From assembly GCA_963383645.1 (NCBI GenBank), contig OY726571.1, forward strand, positions 76,739,860-76,803,859: DNA of 64,000 nt, in the 5' to 3' direction. Both the position numbers and the translations under genes were made by a program. This document shows positions 1 through 10,992 of this stretch, piece after piece. Below the pieces are notes generated by a model. The model saw only the letters and a list, made by a program, of their open reading frames with translations. It made no database searches and was not told where the DNA came from. This stretch comes from Muscardinus avellanarius (lineage: Eukaryota > Chordata > Mammalia > Rodentia > Gliridae). The first letter of the stretch is position 1; every line of letters begins with the position of its first letter.

Positions 1-102
1 GAACCTCCCAGCCTCCAGAAATGTGAGCCAATAAGCTTCTTCTCGTTATAAATTATCCAGTCTGTGGTATTCTGTTAGAGCAGCTCAAAGCAGACTAAGG
101 TT
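1..102 (+). mobile_element. ERVL-MaLR-type LTR, 3' end (cut by window edge)
   Basis: The sequence reads like the 3' end of an MLT1/MST-type solo LTR. It has a CCTCCAGAAATGTGAG motif, an AATAAGC polyadenylation-like stretch, then ATCCAGTCTGTGGTATTCTG and GCAGCTCAAAGCAGACTAAGG. The 5' part lies outside the window and no internal retroviral genes are visible. Subfamily uncertain. Confidence 0.6.
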
Positions 103-677
103 ATATTAGTATTGTTAAGGTTTTAATCTCCATAGGGAATGGAAGGTTCTAGAAAAGACTGGTAGGTGGTGAGTGAATGAGAATTCGTCAGACTAAGTAC
201 CTTAGGTATCTGCGAAGAGTGACAGTGAATGCATACACTTCTCTAGATTATGGACTTAAAGTAACAAAGTTCTAGAAAAACTGTCTGTTTCCGGGCTTTT
301 ATTAGAAGATTGAGTTCGACAGTGCTCTGTTATGAGGCGAGTTATTGCAAGTTCTTCTCAGAAGTGTATAGACTGTACTTCTAATGTCTGAAGAAGGACA
401 AGTCAATTAAAATGGGAAGATAATCAGCATTCACCATTATAATAATACTATGGAATAATGGGACTCATTTTGTCTTGTTTTGTTTTGTTTTTTGGATGAT
501 TTTTCAGAAATCAGAACTGATTACTTAGAGTCATGTTTTGTATTTGAGAATGCAGTTGCTAAATATTTTCCAAATTATAGATGAGGCTATTTTACTCGAT
601 GGTAATGCACAAAACATACACATAGAAGAACGGATGCTTTAACATAAATGTTGCACGCTCTGCAAGATAAGATATTT
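103..677. other. unassigned non-coding stretch
   Basis: No gene or clear repeat is recognised. It contains a short T/G-rich run near 470-495 and is otherwise AT-rich unique-looking sequence. Confidence 0.4.
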
Positions 678-891
678 GCTGGGTGTGGTGCACACGCTTG
701 TAATACCAACATTAGGGAGGCTGAGACAGGAGGATCATGGTTTGAGGGCAGCCTCAGCTACTTAGTGAGGCCCTTTGCAACTCAGTGAGACCTTGTTTCA
801 AAATAAAGAATAAAAAATAGGGCTAGGGGTGTTTCTTATCAGTACAATGCCCCTGGGTTCCATCCCCAGTACTGCAAAAAAAAAAAAAAAA
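678..891 (+). mobile_element. B1-dID SINE (older A-type)
   Basis: The B1-like left half starts GCTGGGTGTGGTG. It is followed by TCAGCTACTTAGTGAGGCCC, a CAAAATAAAGAATAAAAA linker, and a short ID-like right half ending in CCTGGGTTCCATCCCCAGTA. A 16-base poly(A) tail closes the element. The right half lacks the middle of a normal ID element, which is why I call it dID. Several substitutions suggest moderate age. Confidence 0.85.
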
Positions 892-3104
892 GTATTATTG
901 ACACAGGCCAAGTACCCTCATCAACAAGGTACCTGTTTATCTGCTCACTGCCTGTACCAAAGTAGTATTTAGTGTTTAAAAGTGCAAATTAGGGAAGCAT
1001 TTTACTACATCTATAATTGAAGAGCTAATTGGAGATTTTAAATTAAGAAAAACATAGCATGAGCACTAATATAAGAAGGCCAAAGAATCAGAATTTAACA
1101 TTTGAAAGAAACCTAGTCAATTTCCAGACCAACCTCCCACCCATCTTATATTAGTCCAACTTAACTATCTGGATACTGACTAAATCCTCTGGGCTTTGTT
1201 AATAAATACATCATGTTCTACCAACTGTCATTAAAAGAGCTCACTGGTCCAACATGCCATCTCTAGTATTTTGGGGCTCTTTGTTCTTACTTTCTTTAGT
1301 GTCATCCTTAACCCTGCCCTTTGTATTTTCTTTTCTGTGTTATTCCTGAATATTAGGATTTTATTCAGTTAGTGCCCAGATACTTCCTAATCGCCTATTT
1401 CAATCCCACCTCCCCGGGCTATAAAATCATCTTTATTGAGCATGTAGCTTTGGTGGAATCATAAAAAAAAAATGGAAAAGGGGAGAAGCCATATTGTTGT
1501 ACATGTGGAATTTTTATACACAACAAGGGAACAAGAAGAACAGGGAGACTCTGAGCCAGTTCCCCTCCCTGCCGTATACTATCCCATTAGCAAGCTGACG
1601 GGCTATTGAGAAATGGTCTTGGGAGGTGGGGGCCGTATTTACTTTGCCTGTTTATTCATCCCTAAAATCTGAAATCATCTGCAAATTCAATGACGAAGAC
1701 AGCAGAGATAAAACTGGGGCTGCTCCTTCTTCCCAGTTCTTGAAAAACATGAGCTTGATAGAGACATAGAAGAAATAACATTTTTAGTCAGAAAGAAGGA
1801 GGCCTTTTATAATACTTGCTGGAGAGATCATAGAACCACTGTCCTAAGAAAGCAGCGGCTACTCTTCTTCAGTTCACCAGGGTAGGTATAAAGATGCTTC
1901 CGGAGCCTGATGGATCCACAAATATAGTACAGATAGCAAGGTGACGTATAGCAAGATGAACTGTCCCTCCATTGCTGTTTTGTGTCCTCTACATTAAATA
2001 ACAGATTTTTGGCCACCTCGATTGTAAAACTGCATTCTCATCAACAAGTCAAAACATTAGTCATCTTCCAATTAGAAAATGACAAGTTATTCTTATCCTA
2101 AGGGTATTTCTATTTGAAGACAGATTTTTGCCAAAATAGTTATATCGATGATATATTTTAAGAGCCATTTCTAAATTCATGTTGGTGACTGGAGCCCTTA
2201 TACCTACTTAGGTTACACAGGTCTGGGTCTTAGATTACACAGCATCTGAGTCTCTAAAAACAAACCAGATAAAATTTCTTTCCTGTTTGTTTGTCCCTCA
2301 TTTATATTTAGGCCAACAGGCAGAGAGCTGATTTTTTGCAGCAGATAACAAGTATGGTGGTCACTACTGACTGGTTCCACTCAGGCAAAGAAAATGTTTT
2401 GGGCCAACAGGGGTGAATGCAATGATTAGTGGATGTGCAGGGGCGGCATAAACTTGACCGCCACATTGCTTGTGACTGCATTCAGGTGTTATTTGCAGGA
2501 GATGATTGAGAAATAAACAAATAAGTAAATAAATAGTTGGAAAAAGAAATGGGAAATTTAGTCTACTAATGAATCCTGAACAGAGAGACAAGTAATAAGA
2601 GTGGCATAAATACTACCATGACCCCCCGCGTTCTCCAGGCTCTAGGTACCTGTGTTTGTTCTCATTCTTACAGATCACACGCTCCGCTTTCTACCCCTGT
2701 GGCCTTGCCCTTCCTCTCACTTTCCCCACCTGAGAAGATCTCTAGCAAATTTGGAATTTAAAGCTCTAGCCCTCTCTCCTAAAGCTTTGTGCTAAGTCAA
2801 CTGCGACCTCTCCGAGCCATCAGCTGAGCCAGAGGATTCGTCACTTCTCTGCTCCAGTCTCGGTTGATTTCCATGCCAACAGGCCTGAACCTCTGTGGCC
2901 ATGTGTAAAATCTGCAGGTCACCCCTCAACAACTGCTCATTCGGATGTCATCTTGGCAGATCGTGCCATCCCACTTGAGCAGCCAAATGACACTATAAAA
3001 AATAAGTATCTTTAACTGACCTATAAAATAAGAAAGAATTGGTCCTGCCTCTACGATGCTTTGACTTCATGGAAGACCTAAAACACATAATCTTAGTTGT
3101 TTGA
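892..3104. other. unassigned non-coding stretch (2.2 kb)
   Basis: No supported gene and no confidently recognised repeat. Short reading frames on the minus strand here (for example 1828-2016 and 2364-2591) have no recognisable domain and no splice or promoter context. Confidence 0.4.
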
Positions 3105-3525
3105 GCCTGTTTTTTTCATTGTTGTGGCTATGATAAAATGCCTGAGACTAACTTATGTATAGAAGAAAAACCTTTAGTTCTTATAGCTCTAGAGGCTGGG
3201 AAGTACAAGGTCAAGGGGCCACATGGGTGGGGCCCTCTTACTGGTAGTAACTCTGCAGTCCAAATGGGGCACAATATATCACATGGTGAGAACAGATCCA
3301 CTCTTGAGATAGCTAATTCCCTACCTCAGGAATCCATGAATACATTATCCATGAGTGGATTAATCTACCCATAGATCCATAGTAGATTAATCCATTCAAG
3401 AGGGCAGAGTCCTCTAGTAGACTAGTCACCTCCCAAAGGTCTCACCCCACCATTAACATATGACTAGGACTTAAGTTACCAACACTTGAATTCCAGGGAC
3501 ACACCCAAACCAGAACACTGACATA
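3105..3525 (-). mobile_element. ERVL-MaLR-type LTR remnant, antisense
   Basis: Read on the minus strand this looks like a diverged MLT/MST-class LTR. Plus-strand landmarks are GTGGCTATGATAAAATGCCT, CTCTAGAGGCTGGGAAGT, ATTAATCCATTCAAGAGGGC, CACCTCCCAAAGGTCTCACC and a terminal ACCCAAACCAGAACACTGA. It is non-coding. The name of the exact subfamily is not certain. Confidence 0.6.
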
Positions 3526-3807
3526 ACTTGAAAACAATTGCACAGTAACATATCAACAAATGCAAGCTGTTATGTAATGTGTAATATTGAGATGAAATAG
3601 GCACATCAAACATAAGAGTGCACAGCAAGAAATGGAAACAATAAAAATAATTGTCATAAAGTGTTTGTTAAATAAATCATGGCATATCCATGTAAGAGAA
3701 TTTCATGCAACCATAAAAATTATGAGACAGGTAACTATTACTTATGAAATATAACCATGTTACATGAACTGAAAAAGATTTTCAAGAATAAGTATCACAT
3801 GCCACAA

Positions 3808-3982
3808 TTTTTTTTTCCAGTACTGAGGATTGAACCCAGTGGTGCTCTACAACCGAGCTACATCCCTGACCCCTTTTATTTTTTTATTTTGAGACAAAGT
3901 CTCACTAAATTATCCAGGCTAGTCTCAAGCCTAAAATCCTCTCAAGTAGCTAAAATTGTGGGTATGCACCACCACACAGGCT
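3808..3982 (-). mobile_element. old B1-dID-like SINE, antisense
   Basis: It starts with a T-run (the element's A-tail), then CAGTACTGAGGATTGAACCC and a B1-like part with GAGACAAAGTCTCACTAAAT, ending CACCACACAGGCT. It is strongly diverged and lacks part of the B1 core, so it is an old copy. Confidence 0.7.
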
Positions 3983-4424
3983 ACAATTTTTACTCAAGAA
4001 ATATTTATATGTCTGAGGAAAATGTGGAAGTATGCCCAAAAGATATTCATTGAGGTTATTTCTAGGTGTGGGTTCATGACCTTTACTTTCACCTTTATGT
4101 TTGCCTGTATTTCCTAGTTTTCTGTAATATGTAAATGCCTTTATTACAAAAACCACAATCAATGATATTATTTTTAAGTAATTATAATAATAAGTGGATT
4201 TCTGGATGAAGAAGCCATGTATCACTAAGTAAGTCCTACAAATGTTGTTCTTTTTTTTTAACCAGGTTAGAAGAAAAATGAGTTGAAAACAGAAAGGCTA
4301 TCATGAGATGAGGAAGAAAAGCACTAATGGGATATAAGAAAATTAAAGTTCTGTAAACTGAAGCAGAGAGACAGACAACCAGGGAGATCCTTGCAGCTTT
4401 ACTTCTCCAAGTTTTGCACACACT
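3983..4424. other. unassigned non-coding stretch
   Basis: Unique-looking sequence with a short T-run near 4250. No gene or repeat recognised. Confidence 0.35.
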
Positions 4425-4740
4425 ATTTCTACTACCCAGAACATCTTCTAGAATCTAGAATTTTCTAGAATCTTTATCTGGCATCTAGATGAAGCCACCC
4501 TTCGCTATTCCGTGGTAGTAATTCTTCCTCTATAAGGTTTCCTTTGACCCATGCTTTAGTTTTTGACCCCCTGTGACCTATCTGTGCATGTATTGCTGTA
4601 CAGACCACACTGTATTCCATTAATTAATTTTTAATTTGTTTAAGCATTTTCTAAATAACAAGGCCCAGATGGGTAAGGGAATTTTTAGAACCAGTCTTGT
4701 CATAGAGTAGATGTTCAATAAATGTGTTCTGGATTGGCTT
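4425..4740 (+). mobile_element. L2-like fragment
   Basis: A pyrimidine-rich start is followed by GTTTCCTTTGACCC, then by GTAGATGTTCAATAAATGTG near 4708. The last is the characteristic L2/MIR 3' end. It is highly diverged, so boundaries are approximate. Confidence 0.4.
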
Positions 4741-5331
4741 GAATCGACTTGAATTCAATTAAAAGAGTGTGGGAAAAGGACCCATGAACAGAAAGTCTTA
4801 AAAGTAGGGCATACTGTTAGGTTTGGAAGAATTTATATATGGTATTGGCATATGAGGGTGGTTTTTACTAGAAGTTGGATAAAGAAAGCATCATCATTTT
4901 TTCACCTATGTTACCAGAGAGTAGAGTTGGCAGCACTGTCAATGGCCAGGAAGGTGCCAAACACTGTCCATTTAACAATATGCTAAAGACAAAAATCATT
5001 TTATGCATTACAGGTTGTAGAGTCCTGGTAAACACAGAAAAATGGATGGGTGACTACATCAAAAACATTTTCAGCAAGTGACTTTGATGTCATATAATTC
5101 TAATCTTTTACCCACAAATCTTGACGAGAATATAGTTTGCATGGCAGTGTTTTCATAGTAATTGTCATATTTTCTCCTGGTTATACCTATTTTACTCATT
5201 TTTAAAACAACATACACAGAGAATCATGCATTTATGCTGACCTCATTAACAAAATGTTTTTTAAATGGTAAATAAAGTTACAACAGACCAAGTATTAATC
5301 TGTTACACTTTGAAATTATTTTGTCAAACAA
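4741..5331. other. unassigned non-coding stretch
   Basis: AT-rich sequence with no recognised gene or repeat. The 68-codon frame at 4875-5081 has no domain or codon signal. Confidence 0.35.
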
Positions 5332-5547
5332 TTTTTTTTTTTTTTTGCAGTACTGGGAATGGAACTCAGGGCCATTCTACCTTCAAGCTACATCCCCCAG
5401 CCCTATTTTTTATTCTTTATTTTGAAACAAGTTCTCACTAAGTTGCAGAAGGCCTCAGTAAGTACCTGAGGCTGTCAGCAAACTGTGATCCTCTTGTCTC
5501 AGCCTCCCAAGTACTTTGATTACAAGCCTATACTACCATGCTCAGCT
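5332..5547 (-). mobile_element. B1-dID SINE (A-type), antisense
   Basis: A 15-base T-run leads into GCAGTACTGGGAATGGAACT and a Pol III-type left half ending in TACTACCATGCTCAGCTT. The linker is TTTTTTATTCTTTATTTTGA. Confidence 0.85.
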
Positions 5548-6525
5548 TAAACAGTTATATTTTTTTTAAAAAAAGATATTTAAGGTTTTTAGCCCTTTCA
5601 TACTAATTATCTTCAAGGGAAAATAGTTTTATTGTAATTACCTTTCAAAGAGATGGTTTTGTTTAAACTGGACTAATTTAACATAGAATTACCAATATTT
5701 ATAAAATTCAAAGTTAAGCCAATCCACTTGCCTTTCATTTTTCATCTTTAATTCATTTTAAGAAGTTGTTATACATTTTGCCAGTAGAAAAAAAATGTAT
5801 AACAAACATTGTTTGTTTCACATGTGGGTGATATTTCATGTTTTTTGTCTACATTATGTCCAGTCACTCTGCACTAGAGGTAGGAAGTCCGCCATTAATA
5901 CATCCTGCCCAACATCCATCCAAAGACAACTGTTTAAGGATCTACAAAAATGTCTGAAAAATTCCTCTTCAGGGAGAAGTAAAAAGCAACTGATTTGAAC
6001 ATTGTTTCAGTTTTTAGGAACCATGACCTAGCTATCAAGAAAATGGGAACCTTTTTTCTCTCAGCAAAGACTTACTAAGATGGACTCATGGTCAGCATTC
6101 AGTTCCAAGATGTGAAGTGATTTACAGTTTATCTAATGTCTTTCCACTAAGCAGTTAGAATACATTTAAACAAGATTTTTCTCTATCTTAGAATTATTTT
6201 ATAGTCTTTAGAAGAAAAATATAGTTAAAACCTCTTCATCAGTGTGAAGCTAGCAACTATTTATGCTGTGAGGAGAACACTGCTTAGTGATGACTCTACT
6301 TGTGGTAATAACTGGGCGAAGAAAGAAGGTAGCAGACATGTGCAGCAATATCTACTAAGATGAACTTTTAAGTAGGAAGAATAATAATTCTTGGATTTCT
6401 CTACTTTAGGATAGTGAAGAGTTAAAGCAAGTATTTGGTCTCTTTAAGATCTCCATAATCATTATTACCTATTGCAAGCTTCTTTTGATAATGGCATAGA
6501 CATCAGGGAATACAGAGTAGGATCC
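5548..6525. other. unassigned non-coding stretch
   Basis: Nearly 1 kb of AT-rich, unique-looking DNA. The small frame at 5795-5998 shows no recognisable product. Confidence 0.35.
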
Positions 6526-6592
6526 AGGAGGAGGAGGAGGAGGAGGAGGAGGAGGAGGAGGAGGAGGAGGAGGAGGAGGTGGAGGAGGAGGA
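6526..6592. repeat. (AGG)n microsatellite
   Basis: About 22 tandem GGA/AGG units with a single GGT interruption at 6578-6580. All purine on the + strand apart from that interruption. Confidence 0.97.
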
Positions 6593-6758
6593 AATAAGAT
6601 TCTTCTGAACATTAAAATGATTATGCTTTTTTATCTTCTCAGCCCATGGGTTTGCCCCAAAGCTGCTGCAGATGCAGGGTTATCAAGGCAGTATAGTCTG
6701 TTACTACTATTGTGAAGCACAGAGGCAGGTGTAGAGAATATGGCTTCAACAGTTGTAC

Positions 6759-6803
6759 AAAAAAAAAGAAAGAAAGAAAGAAAGAAAAAAGAAAGAAAGA
6801 AAA

Positions 6804-6843
<40 letters not shown>

Positions 6844-6866
6844 GAAAAGCATAGAACGAAAGAAAG
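6759..6866. repeat. (AAAG)n microsatellite
   Basis: An A-run grades into GAAA tetranucleotide units with a few AAAAAA expansions, followed by imperfect AAAG copies. Long lysine/arginine-rich or phenylalanine/serine-rich frames across it are artefacts of the repeat. Confidence 0.96.
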
Positions 6867-7099
6867 AGCATTCCAAATTATTAGTTCAGGTCTTCCTGGA
6901 AGCTGTGAACTCATGTCACATAAAAACAATATTAAACAAAGATGTATTTTTAACATAGTTTATTTACAGCAAATGGTAGGCCAAGTTCATGGATAGCCAT
7001 GATTGCTGATACATCAAATCACTAAGTGCTACTGTGCAGAGCATCTGTCCACCATTCATTTAGTGCCCTGGTACTTGACTGACAGCAACATGTAGAGTG

Positions 7100-7528
7100 A
7101 ATAAGATCATAAAATGTTCATCATTCTCACGCCTCTTCATTCTTTGTGCCTCTTGGATGGATGGTTTTATTTCTACTTGGGAGCAGAATGAATGCCTAGA
7201 AGTGAAATGGATGGTCCATCTGATATGTATTTGTTTCACATTTTAAAAAATTGCCAAACTCTTTCCCAGAGTAGCCTTCCTCATTTTACATTCCCATCCA
7301 CCAGCAGTGTCTGACACAGTGGCTCTCTATAATCACCAGTACTTAGCATGCTCAGTTTTCAATTTTAGCACTCTTGAAAGGTAAGTTGGTTATTTCATTG
7401 TAGTTTTAATTTGTATACCCCAAATGACTAATGATATTAAGCATCTTTTCATGTATCCTTTTGCCATTTTTTCTTCTTTTCTTTGAGTTGTCTTAGTAAG
7501 TCTTTTGCTCACTGTTTTGTTGTTGTTG

Positions 7529-7560
<32 letters not shown>

Positions 7561-7569
7561 GGTGGTGGT

Positions 7570-7613
<44 letters not shown>

Positions 7614-7890
7614 AGCAGGGACTTTTCTACCTCCAGGCTATAATCCTAGACCTATTTTTTTTTAATACCTTACTTGGAAACAGGGTCTCACTAAGTTGCT
7701 GAGAGCCTCACTAAGTAGCTGAGGTTGGCTTTGAACCTGTGCGATCCTCCTGTCTCAGCCTCCCAAGCACGGGGATTACAAGCGTGCGCCACCATGCCAG
7801 GCTTGCTCACTGTTTAAACTGGGTTGCCTCTTTTCTTTTTATTGAGCTCTGAAAATTGCTTATATATCCTGCATATGGCTTCTGTATATT
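7100..7890 (-). mobile_element. old L1 3' region, antisense, split by a SINE
   Basis: Plus-strand phrases such as AAAAAATTGCCAAACTCTTT, CATTCCCATCCACCAGCAGT and ATGACTAATGATATTAAGCA match the antisense of the L1 3' UTR. After the SINE at 7518-7802 the L1 resumes (AACTGGGTTGCCTCTTTTC, TTGCTTATATATCCTGCATA). Left edge approximate. Confidence 0.75.
7518..7802 (-). mobile_element. B1-dID SINE with compound microsatellite tail
   Basis: The SINE body (about 7612-7802) ends GCGCCACCATGCCAGGC. In place of a plain A-tail there is a three-phase microsatellite at 7518-7611: (TTG)n, then (GGT)n, then (GT)n on the + strand. A perfect 13-bp target-site duplication, TTGCTCACTGTTT, flanks the whole unit at 7505-7517 and 7803-7815. 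This shows that the microsatellite is part of the inserted element. Confidence 0.9.
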
Positions 7891-7909
7891 TTGTTAATAC
7901 CGCTTTTAT

Positions 7910-7985
7910 TTTTTTCCTGTGATTGTGATCAAACCCAGAGTCTTACACATGCTAGGCAAGCACTGTACCACTGAGTTACTTTCAT
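7910..7985 (-). mobile_element. full-type ID element fragment, antisense
   Basis: The reverse complement contains a tRNA-Ala-like ID core: GTAACTCAGTGGTACAGTGC, then TTGCCTAGCATGTG and CTCTGGGTTTGATCACAAT. Unlike the dID right halves elsewhere in the window, it keeps the TTGCCTAGCATG middle segment. Confidence 0.75.
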
Positions 7986-8209
7986 GTTTCATGTTTTGTA
8001 TATAAATAATTTTTTAAATACATTCACATACTGATTCTAAAATCATATGGAAATGCAATATACTCAGAATAGCAGTAAAGGAGAACAAAGTTGGGAGATC
8101 AATGGCCAATACTGTCTGATTTCAAGAGTTTTTATAAAGCTCTATTAACTAGTCAATGTTATAAAAACAAACAGAATAATTGAACAGAATTCAGAGGCCA
8201 AATAGGAAT

Positions 8210-8213
<4 letters not shown>

Positions 8214-8256
<43 letters not shown>
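8214..8256. repeat. (AT)n microsatellite
   Basis: About 21 AT units, located inside the L1 remnant. A C-run of ten follows at 8383-8392. Confidence 0.97.
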
Positions 8257-8258
<2 letters not shown>

Positions 8259-8577
8259 CAATTACTGACAAAGTAACAAAGGTAATAAGGTTTAAAAGTC
8301 TTTTCAATAGAGGTTGCCAGAAAAACTGGGTAAAAATATGCAAAAAATTAACTTCATATTATATACAATATAAAAAACATAACCCCCCCCCCGAAAAAAA
8401 TCACAGGCCTACACATAATAAAAAACACAAGCCTGGCTATGTAAATGGAAGAAAAATATTGTTACTTTGTATTATGAAAGATTTGTTCCATAGAACAATA
8501 CCAAAAGCATGCTTATAAAAGAACAAATTGATAAACTGTACTTCATTACATTTTAATATTTATGTTCTCAAAAAAGA

Positions 8578-8770
8578 TTTTTTTGCAGTTCTGGGGACTG
8601 AACCTCCAAGCTATATCCCCAGTCCTATTTTTTATTCTTTATTTTGAAACAAGGTCTCACTAAGGTGCAGAGGGCCTCACTAAGTAGCTGAGCCTGGCCA
8701 CGAACCTGCGATCCTCCTGTCTCAGGCTCCCAAGTACTGGGATTACAAGCATACGCCACTGTACCCGGCT
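8578..8770 (-). mobile_element. B1-dID SINE (A-type), antisense, inserted in L1
   Basis: It starts TTTTTTTGCAGTTCTGGGGA and ends GCCACTGTACCCGGCT. An imperfect duplication (AAAAAAGATTTTT before, AAAAGAGATTTTT after) marks insertion into the L1 sequence. Confidence 0.9.
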
Positions 8771-8939
8771 ACAAAAGAGATTTTTAAGTTAATGAAAACA
8801 CAAACCACAGATTGAGAGATAATATTTGCCAAAAATATTTCTTTAGGAATATGAAGATTTAAGCCAAGAAGAGCTAGAAGGCAAAAACAGCTCCCCCCAA
8901 ACAGTGGGGAGAGGTCCCCGGGAGAGTAAAATTTAACAT

Positions 8940-9140
8940 TGCATCCTAATTGAGTGCCAGCCACTGTTCAAAGGACTTAATACAATTAATATACAGAGAT
9001 CATATAGCATATATTTACTTAAGTATGTATCTAATAAACAGCCAAAAGATACAGGTATTTAGAGAGTCAATTTACTAATATAAAAGTCAGATGCCAAAAT
9101 TGGAGTCCAGGCTATCTGACTCCAGAGCCCATGGTGTTTA
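8940..9140 (-). mobile_element. MIR SINE, antisense
   Basis: TGAGTGCCAGCCACTGTTCA at the left and GGAGTCCAGGCTATCTGACT, CCAGAGCCCATG at the right are the two ends of an antisense MIR. The middle is poorly preserved. Confidence 0.65.
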
Positions 9141-9912
9141 TATCTCTGAAGGCAAAAACAAATGCCATGTCTTTCTTCCCATTTCCTGTCATTAGTCTGT
9201 CTGGGTAGAGCTTTGTAAAAATTACTTCTTAAACCATCTACCTTTTAAAAGTCCTGAAATGAAGCCATTTCTGATGGCCAGATCTACCCAGTCGTGTTCA
9301 ATACATAACGTCCTCCCCCAACAAGCCTTTCCTAAGACTGAGAAAACCAAGAGGTCATCAGCATTTCCGAGACCAGCTCTGCAAAGGTAGAGCACAAGTA
9401 CAACTGTATCAGGAGAGGCGCCTGATAAAGGAGCCTTGAGCTTGAATTGCCACATTTCCTGGCTTACTCTTGGAGCGAGGCGCGTTCCTGCTGCAGAGTA
9501 CACGGTGGCTTCTCATGCCAGGAAAGAATGTGTATGCCTCCCTCGGCTACCACTTGCATCTAGAGAGTGACCAAACCATGGGAACACATGTTCTTCTGTG
9601 TGTCTGAGCCCACCCACAGATTCCCAGCAGTCCTGAGAGAAAGAAATATCAAGTCCTAAAGGCATTTGGGCTGAACAGCCCAATCTGCTTGGATACCCTT
9701 GCTTTGTGTAAACACAGGGCGATTGTGAAATGTAGGCGCCTGGGTGTTGCAGTTCAGCAAGGGTCTGACTGGCATTTAGAATGCCTCCTGAGATCCAGCT
9801 GAAGACCTCTTTGTCTGCAGAAGGGGTGTATACATGACCCTGGTCACCAGGGCTTGCTAGCCGTTCTCCGGTGAATATTTGTCCAGCTTCCCCATTCAGA
9901 GTTTTTTGGTTT
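9141..9912. other. unassigned non-coding stretch
   Basis: Moderately GC-richer unique sequence. The 93-codon minus-strand frame at 9222-9503 has no recognisable family or gene structure. Confidence 0.35.
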
Positions 9913-9982
9913 CTTTGTTTTTGGTACTGAGGACAGAACCCAAGAACACCTCTGAGCTACAACCTCTCCCCAAGCCCTATCC

Positions 9983-10020
<38 letters not shown>

Positions 10021-10347
10021 ATTATTGTGGTGGTACTAGAGCTCCTGGAAGCCCATCTACCTCCGGGCTACACTCCCAGACCTATTTTATACTTTTTTTT
10101 TTTTTTAATTTGGAAACAGGGTCTCTTAAGCCAGTGAGATTGGCTTCGAACCTGTGCGATCCTCCTGTCTCCGCCTCCCAAGCACACGGATTACAAGCAT
10201 GCGCCACCACACCTGGCGCTTTATTATTTTGAAACAGGGTCTAAGTTGCAGAGAGCCTAAGTTGCCGAGGCTGGCCACAAACCTGAGATCCTCCTGTCTC
10301 AGCCTCCCAAGTACTGGGGTTCCAGGCGTGTGTCACTGCCACTAGCT
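9913..10347 (-). mobile_element. older B1-dID SINE, antisense, split by a younger one
   Basis: The right half is at 9913-9984 (TTGGTACTGAGGACAGAACC to CCCTATCC). The left half resumes at about 10218 (TTTATTATTTTGAAACAGGG to CTGCCACTAGCT). The break falls exactly in the AT-rich linker between the two monomers, where a second SINE is inserted. Confidence 0.88.
9985..10217 (-). mobile_element. young C-type B1-dID SINE with (TTA)n tail, nested
   Basis: A (TTA)n tract (9985-10026) serves as the tail, followed by GTGGTGGTACTAGAGCTCCT and the C-type signature GTCTCTTAAGCCAGTGAGAT. The left half is well preserved: GATTACAAGCATGCGCCACC. It sits inside the older SINE. Confidence 0.9.
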
Positions 10348-10702
10348 CCATTGAGGAAGAGACACTCCATTTTGAGGGTCTCTCTCTCATAACAAAGCAA
10401 TGGCAATTGAGTCAGCCCATCTCATTTTTACAGTGAAAGGAAAGCATTTTGACGTAAAAAGAGGAACCACAGGCAAATGAGATTTGCTCCTCTGCACAGA
10501 AGGAACATCATAGCCTGTCAGGTTTATCCCAAATCTGCTAAGAACGAGTAAACTCTGTTTTGAACCATCAGTGTCGGAAGTCCTCTATGATGTCAGCTTT
10601 GATGTCATCCAAGTCCTAGAGCTAAGAATACAAAAGCATACATGACCTCCATTCTAGTGTTCTCTGGTTTCATGGGCCAAAAAAAGCACAGGATCATATT
10701 TC

Positions 10703-10705
<3 letters not shown>
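10348..10705. other. unassigned non-coding stretch
   Basis: Unique-looking sequence with a repeated TGATGTCA-type motif near 10588-10607. Nothing else recognised. Confidence 0.35.
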
Positions 10706-10769
<64 letters not shown>

Positions 10770-10992
10770 TTTTGTGTGTGTGTTTTCTTTTTATGGTACT
10801 GGGGATGGAACCCAGGGGCATTTTACCTCCGAGCTATACCCTCAGCCCAACTTTTTTATTCTTTATTTTGAAACAGGGTCTCACTGAGTTGCAAAGGGCT
10901 TCAATAAGTAGCTGAGGCTGTTCGTGAACCCGGATCCTCGTGTCTCAGCCTCCCAAATGCTGGGGTTACAAGCTGTGCCATCACGTCCGGCC
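10706..10992 (-). mobile_element. B1-dID SINE (A-type) with (CT)n tail
   Basis: A (TC)n tract (about 10710-10760), a T-run and TGTGTGTG precede TATGGTACTGGGGATGGAAC. The element ends CCATCACGTCCGGCC. ATATTTCTT occurs just before the CT tract and again immediately after the element, so the microsatellite lies inside the duplication and derives from the A-tail. Confidence 0.88.

Larger units (their letters stand above)
8010..8860 (+). mobile_element. L1 ORF2 3'-part remnant, split by a SINE
   Basis: Phrases such as CATATGGAAATGCAATATAC, GAACAAAGTTGGGAGATCAA, AACTGGGTAAAAATATGCAA and AGAGATAATATTTGCCAAAA correspond to the end of L1 ORF2 on the + strand. It is full of stops and interrupted by an (AT)n tract (8214-8256) and a SINE (8578-8770). 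Confidence 0.8.

Noticed and set aside
6631..6996. Several lysine- or serine/phenylalanine-rich frames
   Set aside because: They are translations of the (AAAG)n repeat.
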